Below, one piece after another: positions 12,503-25,000 of a stretch of DNA of 64,000 nucleotides. Source of the DNA: Phallusia mammillata (taxonomy: Eukaryota; Chordata; Ascidiacea; Phlebobranchia; Ascidiidae); the NCBI GenBank assembly GCA_003260075.1, contig QLIY01000689.1:24965-88964 (forward strand), in the 5' to 3' direction. The notes under the pieces are model-generated. The model was not told the origin of the DNA and made no database searches. It was given only the letters and a program-made list of their open reading frames with translations. The translations under genes and the position numbers were made by a program. Numbering within the stretch: position 1 is the stretch's first letter; every line of letters begins with the position of its first letter.

Positions 12503-13898
12503 TGATTTGTCAAAGTGCAGTCAAGCAGTGTCAATAGTCTCTGTTTGCCTTTGTAAAGTTTTTCCCATGTGTGGTAAAATAGGCACTAAGAAAAAAAGAG
12601 AATCCAATAACAGACGGAACTAGCGTTCAGAGGGAAGGTGGCGACCAAGCAAAACCCAATTTTGCCAGTCACTATGTTTGGAACAAGTGTAAAACGAACG
12701 CCATAGGATGCTAAGTAATTCAAATGCAAAATATAAACCAGGGTCGGCCTGATCATACTGCATCGATACCTACAACCGATGCTATGTGCAGTCTCGGTAC
12801 TCTACCGGTAGTTTGACTCTGTCAGTCGTTGGCTCAAAAACGATTATGCGTGCTTGGTCTGTTTTTGTCCAATCTTTTGCAAAAAGTAGCTTTTTAAAGA
12901 CTTTTGACTCGGTCGCCGAAGTATCACAATCTATTTCGTTTGTTGTTCGTCTCTGAAAACATGCGACAAAACAATTTGTCATAACAATAAATTTAACAAT
13001 GGTTGGGTTTGTTTGTTGTTTAATTCGTTATGGTGATGGGATAAAAGGGACGTTTAAAAACAGCAGTAAAAATGATTCAGTTAGGAAATATAGCCTATAC
13101 TCGGACATGTTATTGGGCCTTAAATGAAATGGTCACTTAACACTGCTTTGGAATGGTAAATGTACAACAACATCCAATAGTGACTACAAGCAACATACCT
13201 TGCAATCTTGACCAATGAATTGAAATAAAAAAATAATTTAACATTTTTGATTACAGCTTTGTTTGGGTGTCCTGTTACAACATGGACCAGCGCGAGCGAG
13301 AAACTGAACATACTTTTAAATGTGAATAATGCTTTTTTACATGTAGTCACTAAAGTATCAGGTATCGTAGCCAGTTGTTAAACTAAACCTAATGCCCACA
13401 GCCCCATAACATGTTGTTTTGAACTTTGTCAATTTTTGTCCATTGTGAATGTCTGTTTAAAGAACGGTTGTCAATCAACCTTTCGGGGTCATTCGGGCTT
13501 CTTAGAAACAATTATTGCTTCGGGATTCGGGCTTGAATTATATATATATGTTAGGGGTATAAAAAGCATCAAGTGCCGGAAGTAACAATTGTCCAATAAA
13601 ACCTTCGTGTTCTGATTTAATTAAATCGGAACAGAAATAACATTTTTATTCTAATTTTGCTGAATCGCAATCAAACTGTCATTCCGTTCTGTTTTATCTA
13701 TATCGGAATGGAAAAGTCCTTCCCGGTTCTGATAATTAAATCGAAATGAAAATGTTATTCCTGTTTTGATTTAGCTAAACCGGCTTAAAAATTATTTTTA
13801 CAAACGGAGTCTTATACAAACCACTCTTACTTCCTGTACAATGCGAATTTCATTCAAATTTGTCAACGTATAAATCTGAGCGTATATAATTTAGATTA

Positions 13899-14166
13899 GT
13901 GGTTCTCAAACTTTTTAATTATATTTTGCCATTGTCTTTTTAATTATATTTTGCCACTTTTCCTTTGCCATTGTCTCAAGACTCGTGGTCTATAAAGATG
14001 AATAAGTGCCCCCTCTTGCCCTAAGTGACGGCGCTTATGGCTATTTGATGGTGAGAGGATTATTTAGGGCTGTACAGCAACTGATTCGATGATTGCATGC
14101 AGAAATTGTTCTCGGGCCGCACAAAAGCAACCGGCGGGCCACATGCCAGGGTTTGGACCACCCTGG
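13899..14166. mobile_element. hAT-like MITE (second copy)
   Basis: Counterpart of 1691-1936 in the duplicated block, with the same GTGGTTCTCAAAC start and TTTGGACCACCCTGG end. Confidence 0.4.
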
Positions 14167-14509
14167 TATAAAACATATCTCATAAAAAGCCTTGTCAGGC
14201 GCACGCACGCGGGAACATTTCTGAAGCATTCGTGCGGATCGTATTTCACCGTTCATGCTACACTCACAAGTATTTATTGGTTCGACAGGTGTATTGAAGA
14301 CATTATACCAGGACAAGCCGGTTCCGTAAGCATGGTATTTAATTTTACTCACACTGGCACCGAAAACGACATAGCGAAGCAGATCTAAATGTCGCAGGAA
14401 GGCCAGCGTACTTTTTTTTAAATGTTTGAATGAATCTGTTTTAATTTTTTTTTATTTAGATCTACGTGTAGGCGACCAAGAGATTTATTTACACTATCAG
14501 TAAGGCATC

Positions 14510-15855
14510 ATGCAGCCAACAGTATGCAACCCGGTAAGTACAGGAAAAAAATCTAACTATAGCAATTCGTATTATAAAAAAGCGTTTGGGAAAAAAAGTA
14601 TTGGTCTTGATGGATTGCTTAGCTTGACAATTATGCATGTGGAAAATATTTCGATATCTTTTTTACGCTTCAGGACACCTGCTTAATAACTTCAGACTTT
14701 CTGCAATCTGGAATTGTATAAACAGTGTAAAAACTCAAGTAATACGAAATGTACTATTCCAAACAGTTATGGCAGACATACAAATAATGTGAGGGTTTAG
14801 ATCAGGGGTGGGAAACCTTTTACCTGCCCAAAATGTTGTGAAATTCATGCGAGCTGCAGTACTATAGGTTGGTTTACCACCCCTGGTTTAGTTCCTAAAC
14901 TTAACATATAAAACTACATATTATTGCTGCTTTTCGTTTCCTGTAATTTCAAAAAATATATATGTTGCAGGATATTCCCTACCAAGGCCCAATTGAGAAC
15001 CTCAAGCCTGGTGTGATGATTATTATTAAAGGAACCAGTGGCAACGGACCTAAGCAAGTTTTTTTATTAGTTTGATAGTTCGTTGCTATATTTTTGACAA
15101 TTCATTTTAAAAACGGTTTAGTTCTCGCTTCGGCTAGTAAAGTTTTTAAGTTCCGAAGCCGCAACGTTTATTGTTTAGGGTTCCTGCTGATAAAACGTAT
15201 TTTCACAAAACAACAGATTACAAAATTACTGCAAACGCTATTTTTTTGTTTGTCTTATCACACTGGGTAAACCTGAGGAACAGAGTTGTAATTCGGGGCG
15301 TGTTCGGGCTTACGTTTCTATAAAAAACGGGCCCGATTTACACTCTGTGTCAGTATTTTTTTGTTAAATTTAACTAGCTAGGTTGCTTGTGTCAAAATTT
15401 AATGTGTGATATTTTTGCGTTGGTAAACGTACATTTTAAGAATAAGCCCACACGGGTGCTTTGAATGTCCGGTATGGCTGTCTTTGTAAATGTCGAAAAC
15501 CAAAAATGTCTTGTCACGGCTGTAAGTTTACCATATGCATTAAATGAAAACCTCTTTCAGAGTTACCATTCTATGACATGGTGGGGCTGAATCCCCTCAG
15601 AAACTTTATTACATCCTGCTCCGACGGTTCTGGTATTTGGTAATTAAATAACATGCAACATTGAGTTTGTATGGGGGAAAGGAAACATCGGTGGCTTACG
15701 GAGACCGGCTGACTGTTATGTGCTTTAAACGGATATTAAGTACTTCCTGTTTGCGGCACTGACAATTAATTAAATCTTTTTGTCGAATCCTTAGTTTGGG
15801 GAAGGACATTAGTTTTGATCACTGATTTTGAAAATAACGGACTGAATGATTTTTT

Positions 15856-15905
<50 letters not shown>

Positions 15906-18837
15906 ATTTATTTTAAAAAAAAATGGTTATGCGTAACATAATGCATGTGCACTACTTTATGCCTAAACTGATGCGGTCAAAACTAAAAAAAACATTTATA
16001 AATCAAGTAAGAGAAAGAGTTGTGTAACAATGGGACTATACGGACTTTGTTTCCACGTCCCAAGTAACAATTTGACCATTTTTTCATTTTCTTTAGGTTT
16101 GCAGTTTCATTTCACACAGGACCAGGCGAGAATTCCAACATCGCATTTCACTTTGAGTTCCGGTTCAGGCAGCAAGCGACCGTAAAGAATAGTCTGATCG
16201 AAAGAATGTGGCAAAAGGAGGAGCGAGATGACAATCCTTTCCCGTTGCAGTGCAATGAAGATTTTCAACTAATGTTTTTGCTTCAGTATGACAAGTTTAA
16301 GGTAAGCAAATATCCTTGTCTTCACACAGTTTAAGTTTGATTCTTTCACTAGTTTTTAAATAATATACGAAGCAACGAAATTAAAAGCAGATAAGTTATT
16401 TCAAGTAAAACAGTTTTACCACGTTAACACTCTAAGTTTCTTATCATTAGCTGCAGACAGTGCACACTGTTTTTTTTTTTTTCACGGGATTCGAACCCAG
16501 AACTCTCCCGGGGACGAATCCAGATCAGGGTTTTTTATGTCTGTACATGGGTCAGGCGCGCCAGACCGTTCGGCCAAGTTCCGACCTATAAGGTCTCATC
16601 AGTGCAGCTGGTGACGAAAGATCGGCCGCATTGGCTAGTGTAGCCATCAAACGGCACTCCAGTTTGTGGTGAGCAACAGGGTACAACCCCATACATCATC
16701 CAGTCTGTGCGATGCCACAACAGGGCATACTGCACAAATGAAACTGGCTCACAAACAGTGTGCACTGTCTGCAGCTTATCATTTATTGGCTCATATGCTT
16801 TTACTTTCTTATTATTATTTTCACAAAATAGTACCTTCTTTGATTGTATTTTTGATGTTGCACACGTCCATACAACGTTTAGGAACAATTAATTAAGGTC
16901 TTTCGCTGCCCCGCACGCACAATCTTTGTGTTACAATCCAATTTCGTTAGATTTAAGTACAAATAATATAAACTTGAAACTTGTAACACCAAACATTTAA
17001 AAACACTTTCGTTTAGATTGAGGTGAATGAAAAAGACTATGCTGAGTTTAACCACCGTGTGCCCTACAGTCGGATTGAAAACATAAGAGTCTGTGGCGAG
17101 GTTCAAGTTGCTCAAATACAGTATGGATGGAAGACTGTAAGTCGAGTTAAAAACGTTTTTGCAACTGTGACCTTAACCAGCAAATACCCGTTTTGCTACA
17201 AACTGTTTGATTGGTAATGAATCATTTGTAAAACCACATATCTTGTCATACCCACCTCAACACATTGGATTAGAATTGTAAGTCAGGCCGGGCTTTTCGG
17301 GCCGGGTTGTTTTTTAACAAACAACGGGCTGGATTTGGGCCTGATCTGAGTCAACATTACCACGTCAAATTTAACTACCAAAGTAGCCAGTTGCTGGACC
17401 TGGCCTAATGTCAAACAACCCTTAAACGCCTTGTTCGATACCAACTGTATATTACTGTCTATTGTGTTTGTTGTCTTGGTCTTTCCTGAAGCTTCAATGT
17501 ATATATAGGCATGTCAATCAAACTTTCGGGCCTAAACAGGAACGATTCATAAAAACGATTCGGGTTCGGGCCGGGTTTCCGGCTTGTAATTTCGGCTTCG
17601 TGCTCTAGTTTTAGGCGCATTTATATCTCTGCCTCATATTACAAGGACACATAAAAGATGGTCTAAGTGTTTCGGGCTCAAACATTGGCTTGCTAGTTGA
17701 AAGACACCAAACAAGTTCGAAAATACCAGCAAAAATCTAAATTTATTTTGCTCAGATGCGAAATTGTTACCAAACGTGGCATTTAGGCGTAAAACATATG
17801 CTTATTTCATACAGTTTTATGTTGATTCGCTGTTACTTTCACTTAACTCAGTATTTATTTTTGTGTTCTAAGGATGTACCTATGGCTCCACCTGAGGCAG
17901 GCTATCACCATGCAAACCTGGTAAACACACTGTGATTCAACATAACTTAAAATCACGTGGATCTACTACAATGATACGCTTTGTTTACGTGCCCCATATT
18001 CTTTTGTATCAATAATGTAGTTTTAGCACTAAAACTCCACTAAAATCGATATATTTCACGTACTATAACAAAATCTTGGAAAGCTAACTAAACCCTTATT
18101 TTACTTGTTATGGAAAATGTTAGTTGATCTATTAGTCTACTTTGTTAAATAGGCCTACATGTATATGCAATAAGTACATGCAAAACGTAGGGGTAGAAAA
18201 CATGGCGAAACATCTATAAAAAAATGAAAGCATTCTGGCAAACCTACCCTGAACTTATGAACTTAATTAGATTGGAAATGTCATCGCTAAATGCTATTAA
18301 AACAATATGTAACACCTACATAACCGGTAAAAAGCATTTGTTGTTAGCCGTTTGAGCCCCTGGTTACATTCCCGTTTTCTAACATCAGAGATCACGCTGT
18401 GATGATAGCTGGGATTCCATTTCTTACATGCAAGAGGTAGGGAATAGTATACAACAAGATGTTCATCACCTTAACGATCTTGCCTACAAATCATTTCATA
18501 AACTTAAGTTTTAGACCCAATTTGGGTGTGAAAAAAACCATCAAACCGATTTTGGTCATAACAAGTAACACTGTCTTTTACAGATTTATGATCGATCTCA
18601 AAAACGAAAAAGGTGGAATTTTCTTCCATATGTCGTCAAGATTTCCCGAAAAAGTAGTGGTTAGGAACAGTAAATTCTCCAATGACTGGGAGCAAGAAGA
18701 GCGACAGTTGACCAGAGCTTTTCCGTTCGTTGCCAACCAACGATTCAACGTATGTCATTCATTATATTTTTTGTCGTAGATATTAACTTGAAGGACCATC
18801 TTCGGAAAGGTTTAGGTCTGGAATTCAAAGCTCACCG

Positions 18838-18879
<42 letters not shown>

Positions 18880-19491
18880 TTTTGACAAAAACTGGAAACC
18901 TTACTAAAAGATAAAAATACTGTTTTGAAAAAGAATTGACAAGCTAAACAGGTCTCCAGAATCAACTTGTATATGTTTATTGTCCAGAAAAATGGACCTG
19001 ATCTGGTGGGATTAGAGCCATCAACCTTTGGCTTAACAGGCAGCCAAACCATGTACTTTTTGCATTTTCAACTATTACCCAATGTGTAAACGCGTTTGAA
19101 CCTGTGCATGCATAAAACCTCGAGTTTTGAAACAAGCAGCGTTAACTATTTGGAAGAGCAGTATAAATTGGACTGGCTTTTAATTTTTACTTTGTTTTAG
19201 ATGTAGATATTCGTTGGATCGTGTGCCAAATTGGTTCATTCGATATACTCATGCAAAGCCACAAAAAAAACAAATTTGGTTAGGGCCGAAAACTTCGGGC
19301 CCGTTTTTAATTTTGATTCAGCAAATTGTTTTGCGTTTCAGATCGAGATCTTTGTGAATTCGCAACATTTCCGGGTGAGCGTTGACGGCGTGCATTTATT
19401 CGACTTTAACCACCGCCGGAAACAGCTCGGTGAAATGAACTCCATACGAATCTTTGGTGACGTCGTAGTTTCGACCATCGACTTCCGCTAG
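14510..19491 (+). CDS. Tandem-repeat (two-CRD) galectin, galectin-4-like, copy 2
   Basis: Eight exons: 14510-14533, 14971-15053, 16097-16301, 17017-17136, 17873-17920, 18348-18436, 18584-18749, 19342-19491, giving 294 residues in one consistent frame. Exon phases and lengths match copy 1 exactly except for whole-codon differences in exons 3, 5 and 6. CRD1 shows HFEFRF, KNS and MWQKEER; CRD2 shows HMSSRF, RNS and DWEQEER. The sugar-contacting His, Arg, Asn of xNS, Trp and ExR are kept, while the Asn of HFNPRF is again replaced (Glu, Ser). The linker is shorter (DVPMAPPEAGYHHANL). Intron 2 uses a GC donor (CCTAA then GCAAGT). A 49-base poly-C lies in intron 2 and a 40-base one in intron 7, neither in coding sequence. 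Confidence 0.9.
14803..14885. mobile_element. Small hAT-like MITE, copy in second galectin
   Basis: Same element and site as 2762-2842. It is flanked by GTTTAGAT on the left and GTTTAGTT on the right, so one duplication base has mutated. Confidence 0.8.
15857..15905 (+). repeat. Poly-C run, 49 bases, galectin copy 2 intron 2
   Basis: Runs between T-rich and A-rich intron sequence. No flanking duplication was recognised. Confidence 0.9.
16449..16775. mobile_element. MITE with perfect 21-bp inverted ends and an internal tRNA-like segment
   Basis: The left end GCTGCAGACAGTGCACACTG (16450 onward) is the exact reverse complement of the right end finishing at 16775. TTATCATT flanks both sides (16441-16448 and 16776-16783). 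Inside, on the minus strand, is a tRNA-like A box (TTGGCCGAACGG) and B box (GGTTCGAATCC) ending in an A-run (the T-run after 16470). It is therefore either a DNA transposon that captured a tRNA-derived SINE or a SINE nested in a MITE. It lies in intron 3 of galectin copy 2; copy 1 lacks it. Confidence 0.75.
18840..18879 (+). repeat. Poly-C run, 40 bases, galectin copy 2 intron 7
   Basis: Aligned with copy 1 (11608-11640), the run replaces only about 14 ordinary bases between CTCACCGAA and CTTGACAAA. It is a substitution or filler rather than an expanded native C-run. Confidence 0.9.
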
Positions 19492-19766
19492 ATGGCGTAA
19501 TAGTGTGACTGCATCCATGTATAAAGTTGATGATAAAAAATTTGCTTACGGCTTTTAATACTTGACATTTTCGGCGTTTGCTAAATTCGGATGTACAGCA
19601 TGAACGATTTAATACTTGGAGATATATGTTGTGTATACAGTCTAATACTTTCCATGGCCATTTGCGACATGGACTGGGCCATAAGAGACGGACATACAGT
19701 GGCCATGGAAACGAAGTATAATACGGTCTGCTGCGACGCTCGTCAAAACTGCCAGAAAATCTTGTG

Positions 19767-19772
19767 AATAAA
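19767..19772 (+). terminator. Polyadenylation signal, second complete galectin gene
   Basis: AATAAA about 275 bases after the stop at 19491, in the conserved context TGAATAAATGATTT. Confidence 0.6.
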
Positions 19773-20046
19773 TGATTTTAAATGCAGTTGCAATTAGTCG
19801 CTGTTGTGATTTTAGTGTTAAGTTTCACTTATAATAGAAGCATGCTTTTCATTAGACTAAGGAGAAAAGGGAATCATAAACACAAATTGTTTGCAATCAC
19901 AGTGATAGCCCCAAAGAACATAAATCACAGCTATAAAGCCCAAAGCAACTAACTTAACCGATAAATGTTAGCAACGTATAAAGTACCGAAGTACCGATGG
20001 TATTTAAACACACAATCTGAAAAGACAGCAAGGCGGCAATATGTAT

Positions 20047-20048
<2 letters not shown>

Positions 20049-20081
<33 letters not shown>

Positions 20082-20091
20082 ACGGTTGAAC
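20049..20091 (+). repeat. Poly-C run, 43 bases
   Basis: Lies about 75 bases beyond the GPCR stop codon, in its 3' region. Confidence 0.9.
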
Positions 20092-20164
20092 TTTTGAAGT
20101 AAAACAAACACGATTTAAGCGAACAAACGAACTTTTCAAATGCAATAAAAATAGGGACTTTCAC

Positions 20165-22007
20165 CTACAGGACGTCCTCCGATTTGATACGCAACAGTGG
20201 CTTTGTCACTGCGTCAGGTGAAAGCTTTCGTTCTTCCTCGAAAACGTCATCAGCCTGACTCGACAGCGGCATTTCGGTTCGGGGATTGGAGCTTGGAAGT
20301 TCGGCCGACGGCTTTTTGGTCTTCGGTTTCCGGCGAATTGATCCAACAGGTGTCGAGATGTGAAAGGTGGAGGTACTGAAGAGACGTCTGGTCTTCTTTA
20401 CACAAGGACACTTGGCCCGTAGTTTTCTGGCAATTCAATATAAAATTAGTAAAATATGAATCTGATTGCATTTTAACTTACTCAACAAGCCTGCTAATGC
20501 ACTGTACTTCCTCGTTTGGAAACAAATATTCCGTTTCAAATTCCTGACGAATGTGTTTCACTTGTCACCTCTTAGTGTATCGCATTAAACAATCCATCTA
20601 GCTATCAAACTCACAAACCTACCTATTTTAATGTCTTAAAAACGGTTTTAATCACGTTTCTGGAAATCTTGCATCTCTTGGTAGCAAAATCTTTGAAACA
20701 GCATCCACAAAATTAATTCCACTCCAACTCAAATTTTGCACACCTGTCTGTTGCTCAAGTATATTCAGAAATCTTATTCCACAGCGCTTGTGCTGATGAC
20801 TTCAATTTATTTTCAAGACACATAACCTTATACATATTTTTATGATTCTTTTTTATACCATCTGACTGTTTACACCTTTAAAGCTATGGACTAACCAATG
20901 CTAAATCCAAGTTTTAAATTCACTGCGTTTTACTAGAGTTTGCTTAAGAAATCAGACAATGAAATATTGTTTGCGCCGACGAAGAAATACGAGAAAAAAT
21001 ACTCTCTCCCTGCAGAATCAATGTTTAACTGTTTTAAACTCCTCACATGATATCCTGGATCAGAAAACACTATCAATAGAAATTCTATTCCTGCTGAGAC
21101 CATACAAAGATCACATTACGTTTATCTGTATTTACTGCTACAGTTAACTACAAAAAAAACTTGCACCTGCGATTAATTGCAATCTTACTGTTGCAAATAA
21201 AGTTGCTTACCTGTAACGCTGTTTGCAATTCTCTCTGTAGTGGGGGTTGAAGAAAACGTACACGATTGGGTTGAACAATGGAGAAAGAAATGGCCCAAAG
21301 AGAGTTATAATTTCTATTGCTTCTGGTACGTAAATAGCGTTGTAGGTGGACGGAATCACTTGAATTAGTTTTCGAATCTAAAAAAATAATTTCGTGAAAG
21401 TTTTCTTCGTGCCGAATAAAAAGCCGATTCGAGGAAAGCGTTTTCAAGTTGAGTTGCAATTTCTATTTGTATTTTAATTTTCCACGTCAATCTAAGTTTT
21501 ATTTATCTACAAAGGTGTTGTGTTTCAGATGTGTTATATTGCATATTTGCTAAACGTTTGTTTACTAGCTTAAAAAACATTATTATGCAACTATTTATAA
21601 ATAAAACTTATATGTATATACCAGACGTCTAAAACTAAGAAGAACCCTTTTGTTTTAAATTCACTCATTATAGTTTGTTTTACGATAAATATATTGTGCC
21701 CATTAAACATAGAAAACGTCATGCTCACAAAATTTCGACAAACACTTAGTGATACATAAAGGAAAAATTCCTCCCTTGGTTAGGTATCACTTGTCCTGTT
21801 ACGAATAGAACACAAAACGACAAAATTTCATTGCTTACCAAAAACGGCAGGTAAAGAACGACAAAGACCATGCAGATGGCTGTGGTCATCTTGGTAATGC
21901 GGCTTGCGCTCTTGCGCACCATGCGGTGTTTCTTGCGCTTTTCAGAACTCCGCCTGGTTGAGCCGCGCGCGTTAAAAGGAAAAGGAAAGAATGACGATGT
22001 TGAAGAA

Positions 22008-22056
<49 letters not shown>

Positions 22057-25000
22057 GCGACGCTTTGACGCGTCACTCTGCAAAAAAGTCAATGTAGGCA
22101 TATGAGGCATTGAAAATAAAACTGTTTGTGAATGCATTAGATTCAAGTTTACACAAACATTAAGTCATTCGATGTTAAGATTTGTAAATGTATGTACACA
22201 CATATGGCTTTACCAACATCATGAGTATCTTATTCAAAGATCAATGGTAAATGACCTAATGTGTTCATGGTTTATTGAAGTTTTCATCCACCAAGCAACA
22301 AACTAGCTGATTCCTTTTGTTAGGTTAATGTACTAAGTTTTTAGATCGCTTACGACCAGTTAGGCAATTAGTTTACTTAAAACATAGCGTTATAATGCAA
22401 TTGTCTACGCATGCTGATAATCCAAATTTAAAAATTGCTGGTCGTAATGGTTTGGCGCAACGTACGAATTTCATGATGTCAACCTTTTTTTCCCTTTATG
22501 GTTTTGCGACACATTAGCAAATCGTAATAACGGTAATTGTGAATGTTAGTAGATGAATTGATTGATAGATTTTTTGTTGTCAGTATTTGACATTTCTATG
22601 ACCTTCAACCTGTGTCGCCCTAAAACATGACGTCATGAGGATGCAGCTAATGGTTGCACGATCATAGCGATGACGCGTTTTCCTGTTATCGTTAGGGAGA
22701 CTTGTAACTTAGCAGGCGGAAGCCCATGTAAGTAAGCACGGTAAGGGTTACTGATGGCCAACTTGGTACTGCTGTGTCTAAGGTGCAGTGGCATTGTATA
22801 GGATTTTTTCGTGTCGGTTTGTGAACAATCTCTGTATGTTGTGCAAACAGGTAATGTGTGATTTTTTATCGCCTGTTAAGTTTGCTTGTTTATACGCACC
22901 AGTATATACGCCACTACTATAGATTCCAAGGCAAAATATTTTTTGTTATCAGTTCAAGAAAAAGCTGTATTTTAAATACAAACCTTCAACTTAAAGCCAA
23001 TAACGCACTTTCCCCTAAAACCCGTTTGCATTTGTATACCGGGTTTGTGCAAATGAATTTCTAATCAAATGCAGGATAATAGCTTTTATCACGGTATAAG
23101 CTAGGTTAAAAGCTTATTGCACAACCTGCGCCCACAAGATACGGCCGCCGACTTGTTTGTTACAACTCAAATCTGACCTATGTTAAAAAAATTCTTTATA
23201 ATTATTTTGATCAGAAACTTGAGCAAAAATTTTTTTTTCGTCGAAAAGATAAATGATATTCAGATCATACCATGACATTTTGCGTAATTTTTAGTCCAGC
23301 TGATTCACCGGCAATCGTGAAAAGATAGAGAGATTTGTGTGATTGAATAAAAAGGTTTTGCGCCTCTGGCTTAAATTTACTCGCAAAAGTTTACTGCTTC
23401 ACTATAGTAAACGTCACACACGTACCTCGTCACTTGACCGCGTGCCAGCCGAAAATCTCCCGGAGTCATTGTCGGCATGTTTCACTGAAACAACAAGGAC
23501 ACCGTGATTTATCGCAGCCCAACATGAATATAGTAATATCCTCTTCTGACAACGCTTATAGTATCTAAGCAAGTGAAGGTCCATATTTCTTCACTGCATA
23601 TTTCCGAGAGAAAGCTTTTTGTATTTTAGCAAAGAACATTTACTACATTTTGAATTTCAATTATATTTCTACGTATCGTTTAATAAAAAAAGTAAGGGGC
23701 CTTCTAAATTGAGTTGGGGGCTTTAAAAATTGACACATACATCACCACCACCGCAAATATCTTGGTACTGGACTTCAAAATGTGCATTACTTTGCTTTGT
23801 AGTAGCCACCAATAAACTCATGGCGCACAACAATGCCACAATAGTCATTTACATACAAGAAGTGACTTAATTTTTTCCATGCATTGAATTTAACTTTGAA
23901 TCGTTTAGTCCAAAGCATGCAAAAATATCATTTGTTTACCTCCTGGGTAACCGAGTACTTGCCGCAGTAAGGTGGGCGTCTGTGGTTTACTGACTGACAC
24001 AGCAGGAAAAACTGTCTGCAGGATGTTGTCGGCACTTGAGCTTCTTACGAGGGAACGGGGACGAGAGGCTAAAGCGAAAAATACATGCTCTAAAGTAAGT
24101 GTTTAAATTATGATGGCCTTTTTAAATAAAATGTAAATTTATCAAAAAAGATCTGACTATTTTGTAATTTGCTAAAATCTTTTTGGAAAGACAAAAATGC
24201 TTTCAAAAAACCATTTCAAAAGTTTAAAGCATTCATTATTAAATGTGCCCCCCCCCCGGTCGTCGTAATGCGTCAATGTATTCGACTTTGATTTTGGCAA
24301 AAACTTTTTCTGTTTTATCAATTTGCAAAAAACTAAGATATTTCATGTTAATATGCAAATTCTTCATGCAAAGTGCGAACAAAATTTAAAAAAATCAAAA
24401 AATCGCCAAAAATGTCTCATGAAGCAAATCATAATAACGTTAACTGTGAATGTTAGCAGATGTGAATGTATGAATCAAGTGATAGATTTTTTTACATGTT
24501 ATCAGTGTTTGACATCTCTATGACCGTCAACCTGTGGCGCCCTAGCATGACGTCATGAGGATGCGGCAAATGGTTTCACGATGATAGCGATGACGCATTT
24601 TCCTGTTATCGTTAGGGAGACTTGTAACTTAGAGGCCGGATGCCCATGTAAGAAAGCACGGAAAGGGTTACTGATGGCCAACTTGGTACTGGCTACTGTG
24701 TCTAAGGTGCAGTGGCATTGTATAGGATTTTTTCGTGTCGATTTGTGTACAATTTCTGTACGTTGTGCAAACAGGTAATGTGTGGTTTTTTATTGCCTGT
24801 TAAGTCTGCTTTTATACGCACCAGTATATATGCCACTACAATAAATTCCCAGGCAAAACATTTTTTGTTACCGCTTCAAGAAAAAAACTGTATTTTAAAT
24901 ACAAACCTTCAACTTAAAGCCAATAACGCACTATCCCCAAAAACCCGTTTGCATATGTATACAGGGTTTGTGCACATGTAATATAATTAAATGGAGGCTA

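Larger units (their letters stand above)
12304..14509 (+). repeat. Intergenic block between galectin genes, second copy of 1-2500
   Basis: Counterpart of the window start. It includes the 3' UTR of copy 1, a hAT-like MITE near 13.9-14.17 kb, and the immediate 5' flank of copy 2. No additional gene is supported. Confidence 0.75.
19492..20164. other. Intergenic region between galectin copy 2 and the GPCR
   Basis: Contains the galectin 3' UTR and a 43-base poly-C run (20049-20091). The two genes converge here (galectin +, GPCR -). No other gene seen. Confidence 0.7.

Noticed and set aside
16480-16600. Functional tRNA gene on the minus strand
   Set aside because: A- and B-box-like sequences are present but too far apart and without a closing acceptor stem; it fits a tRNA-derived SINE.
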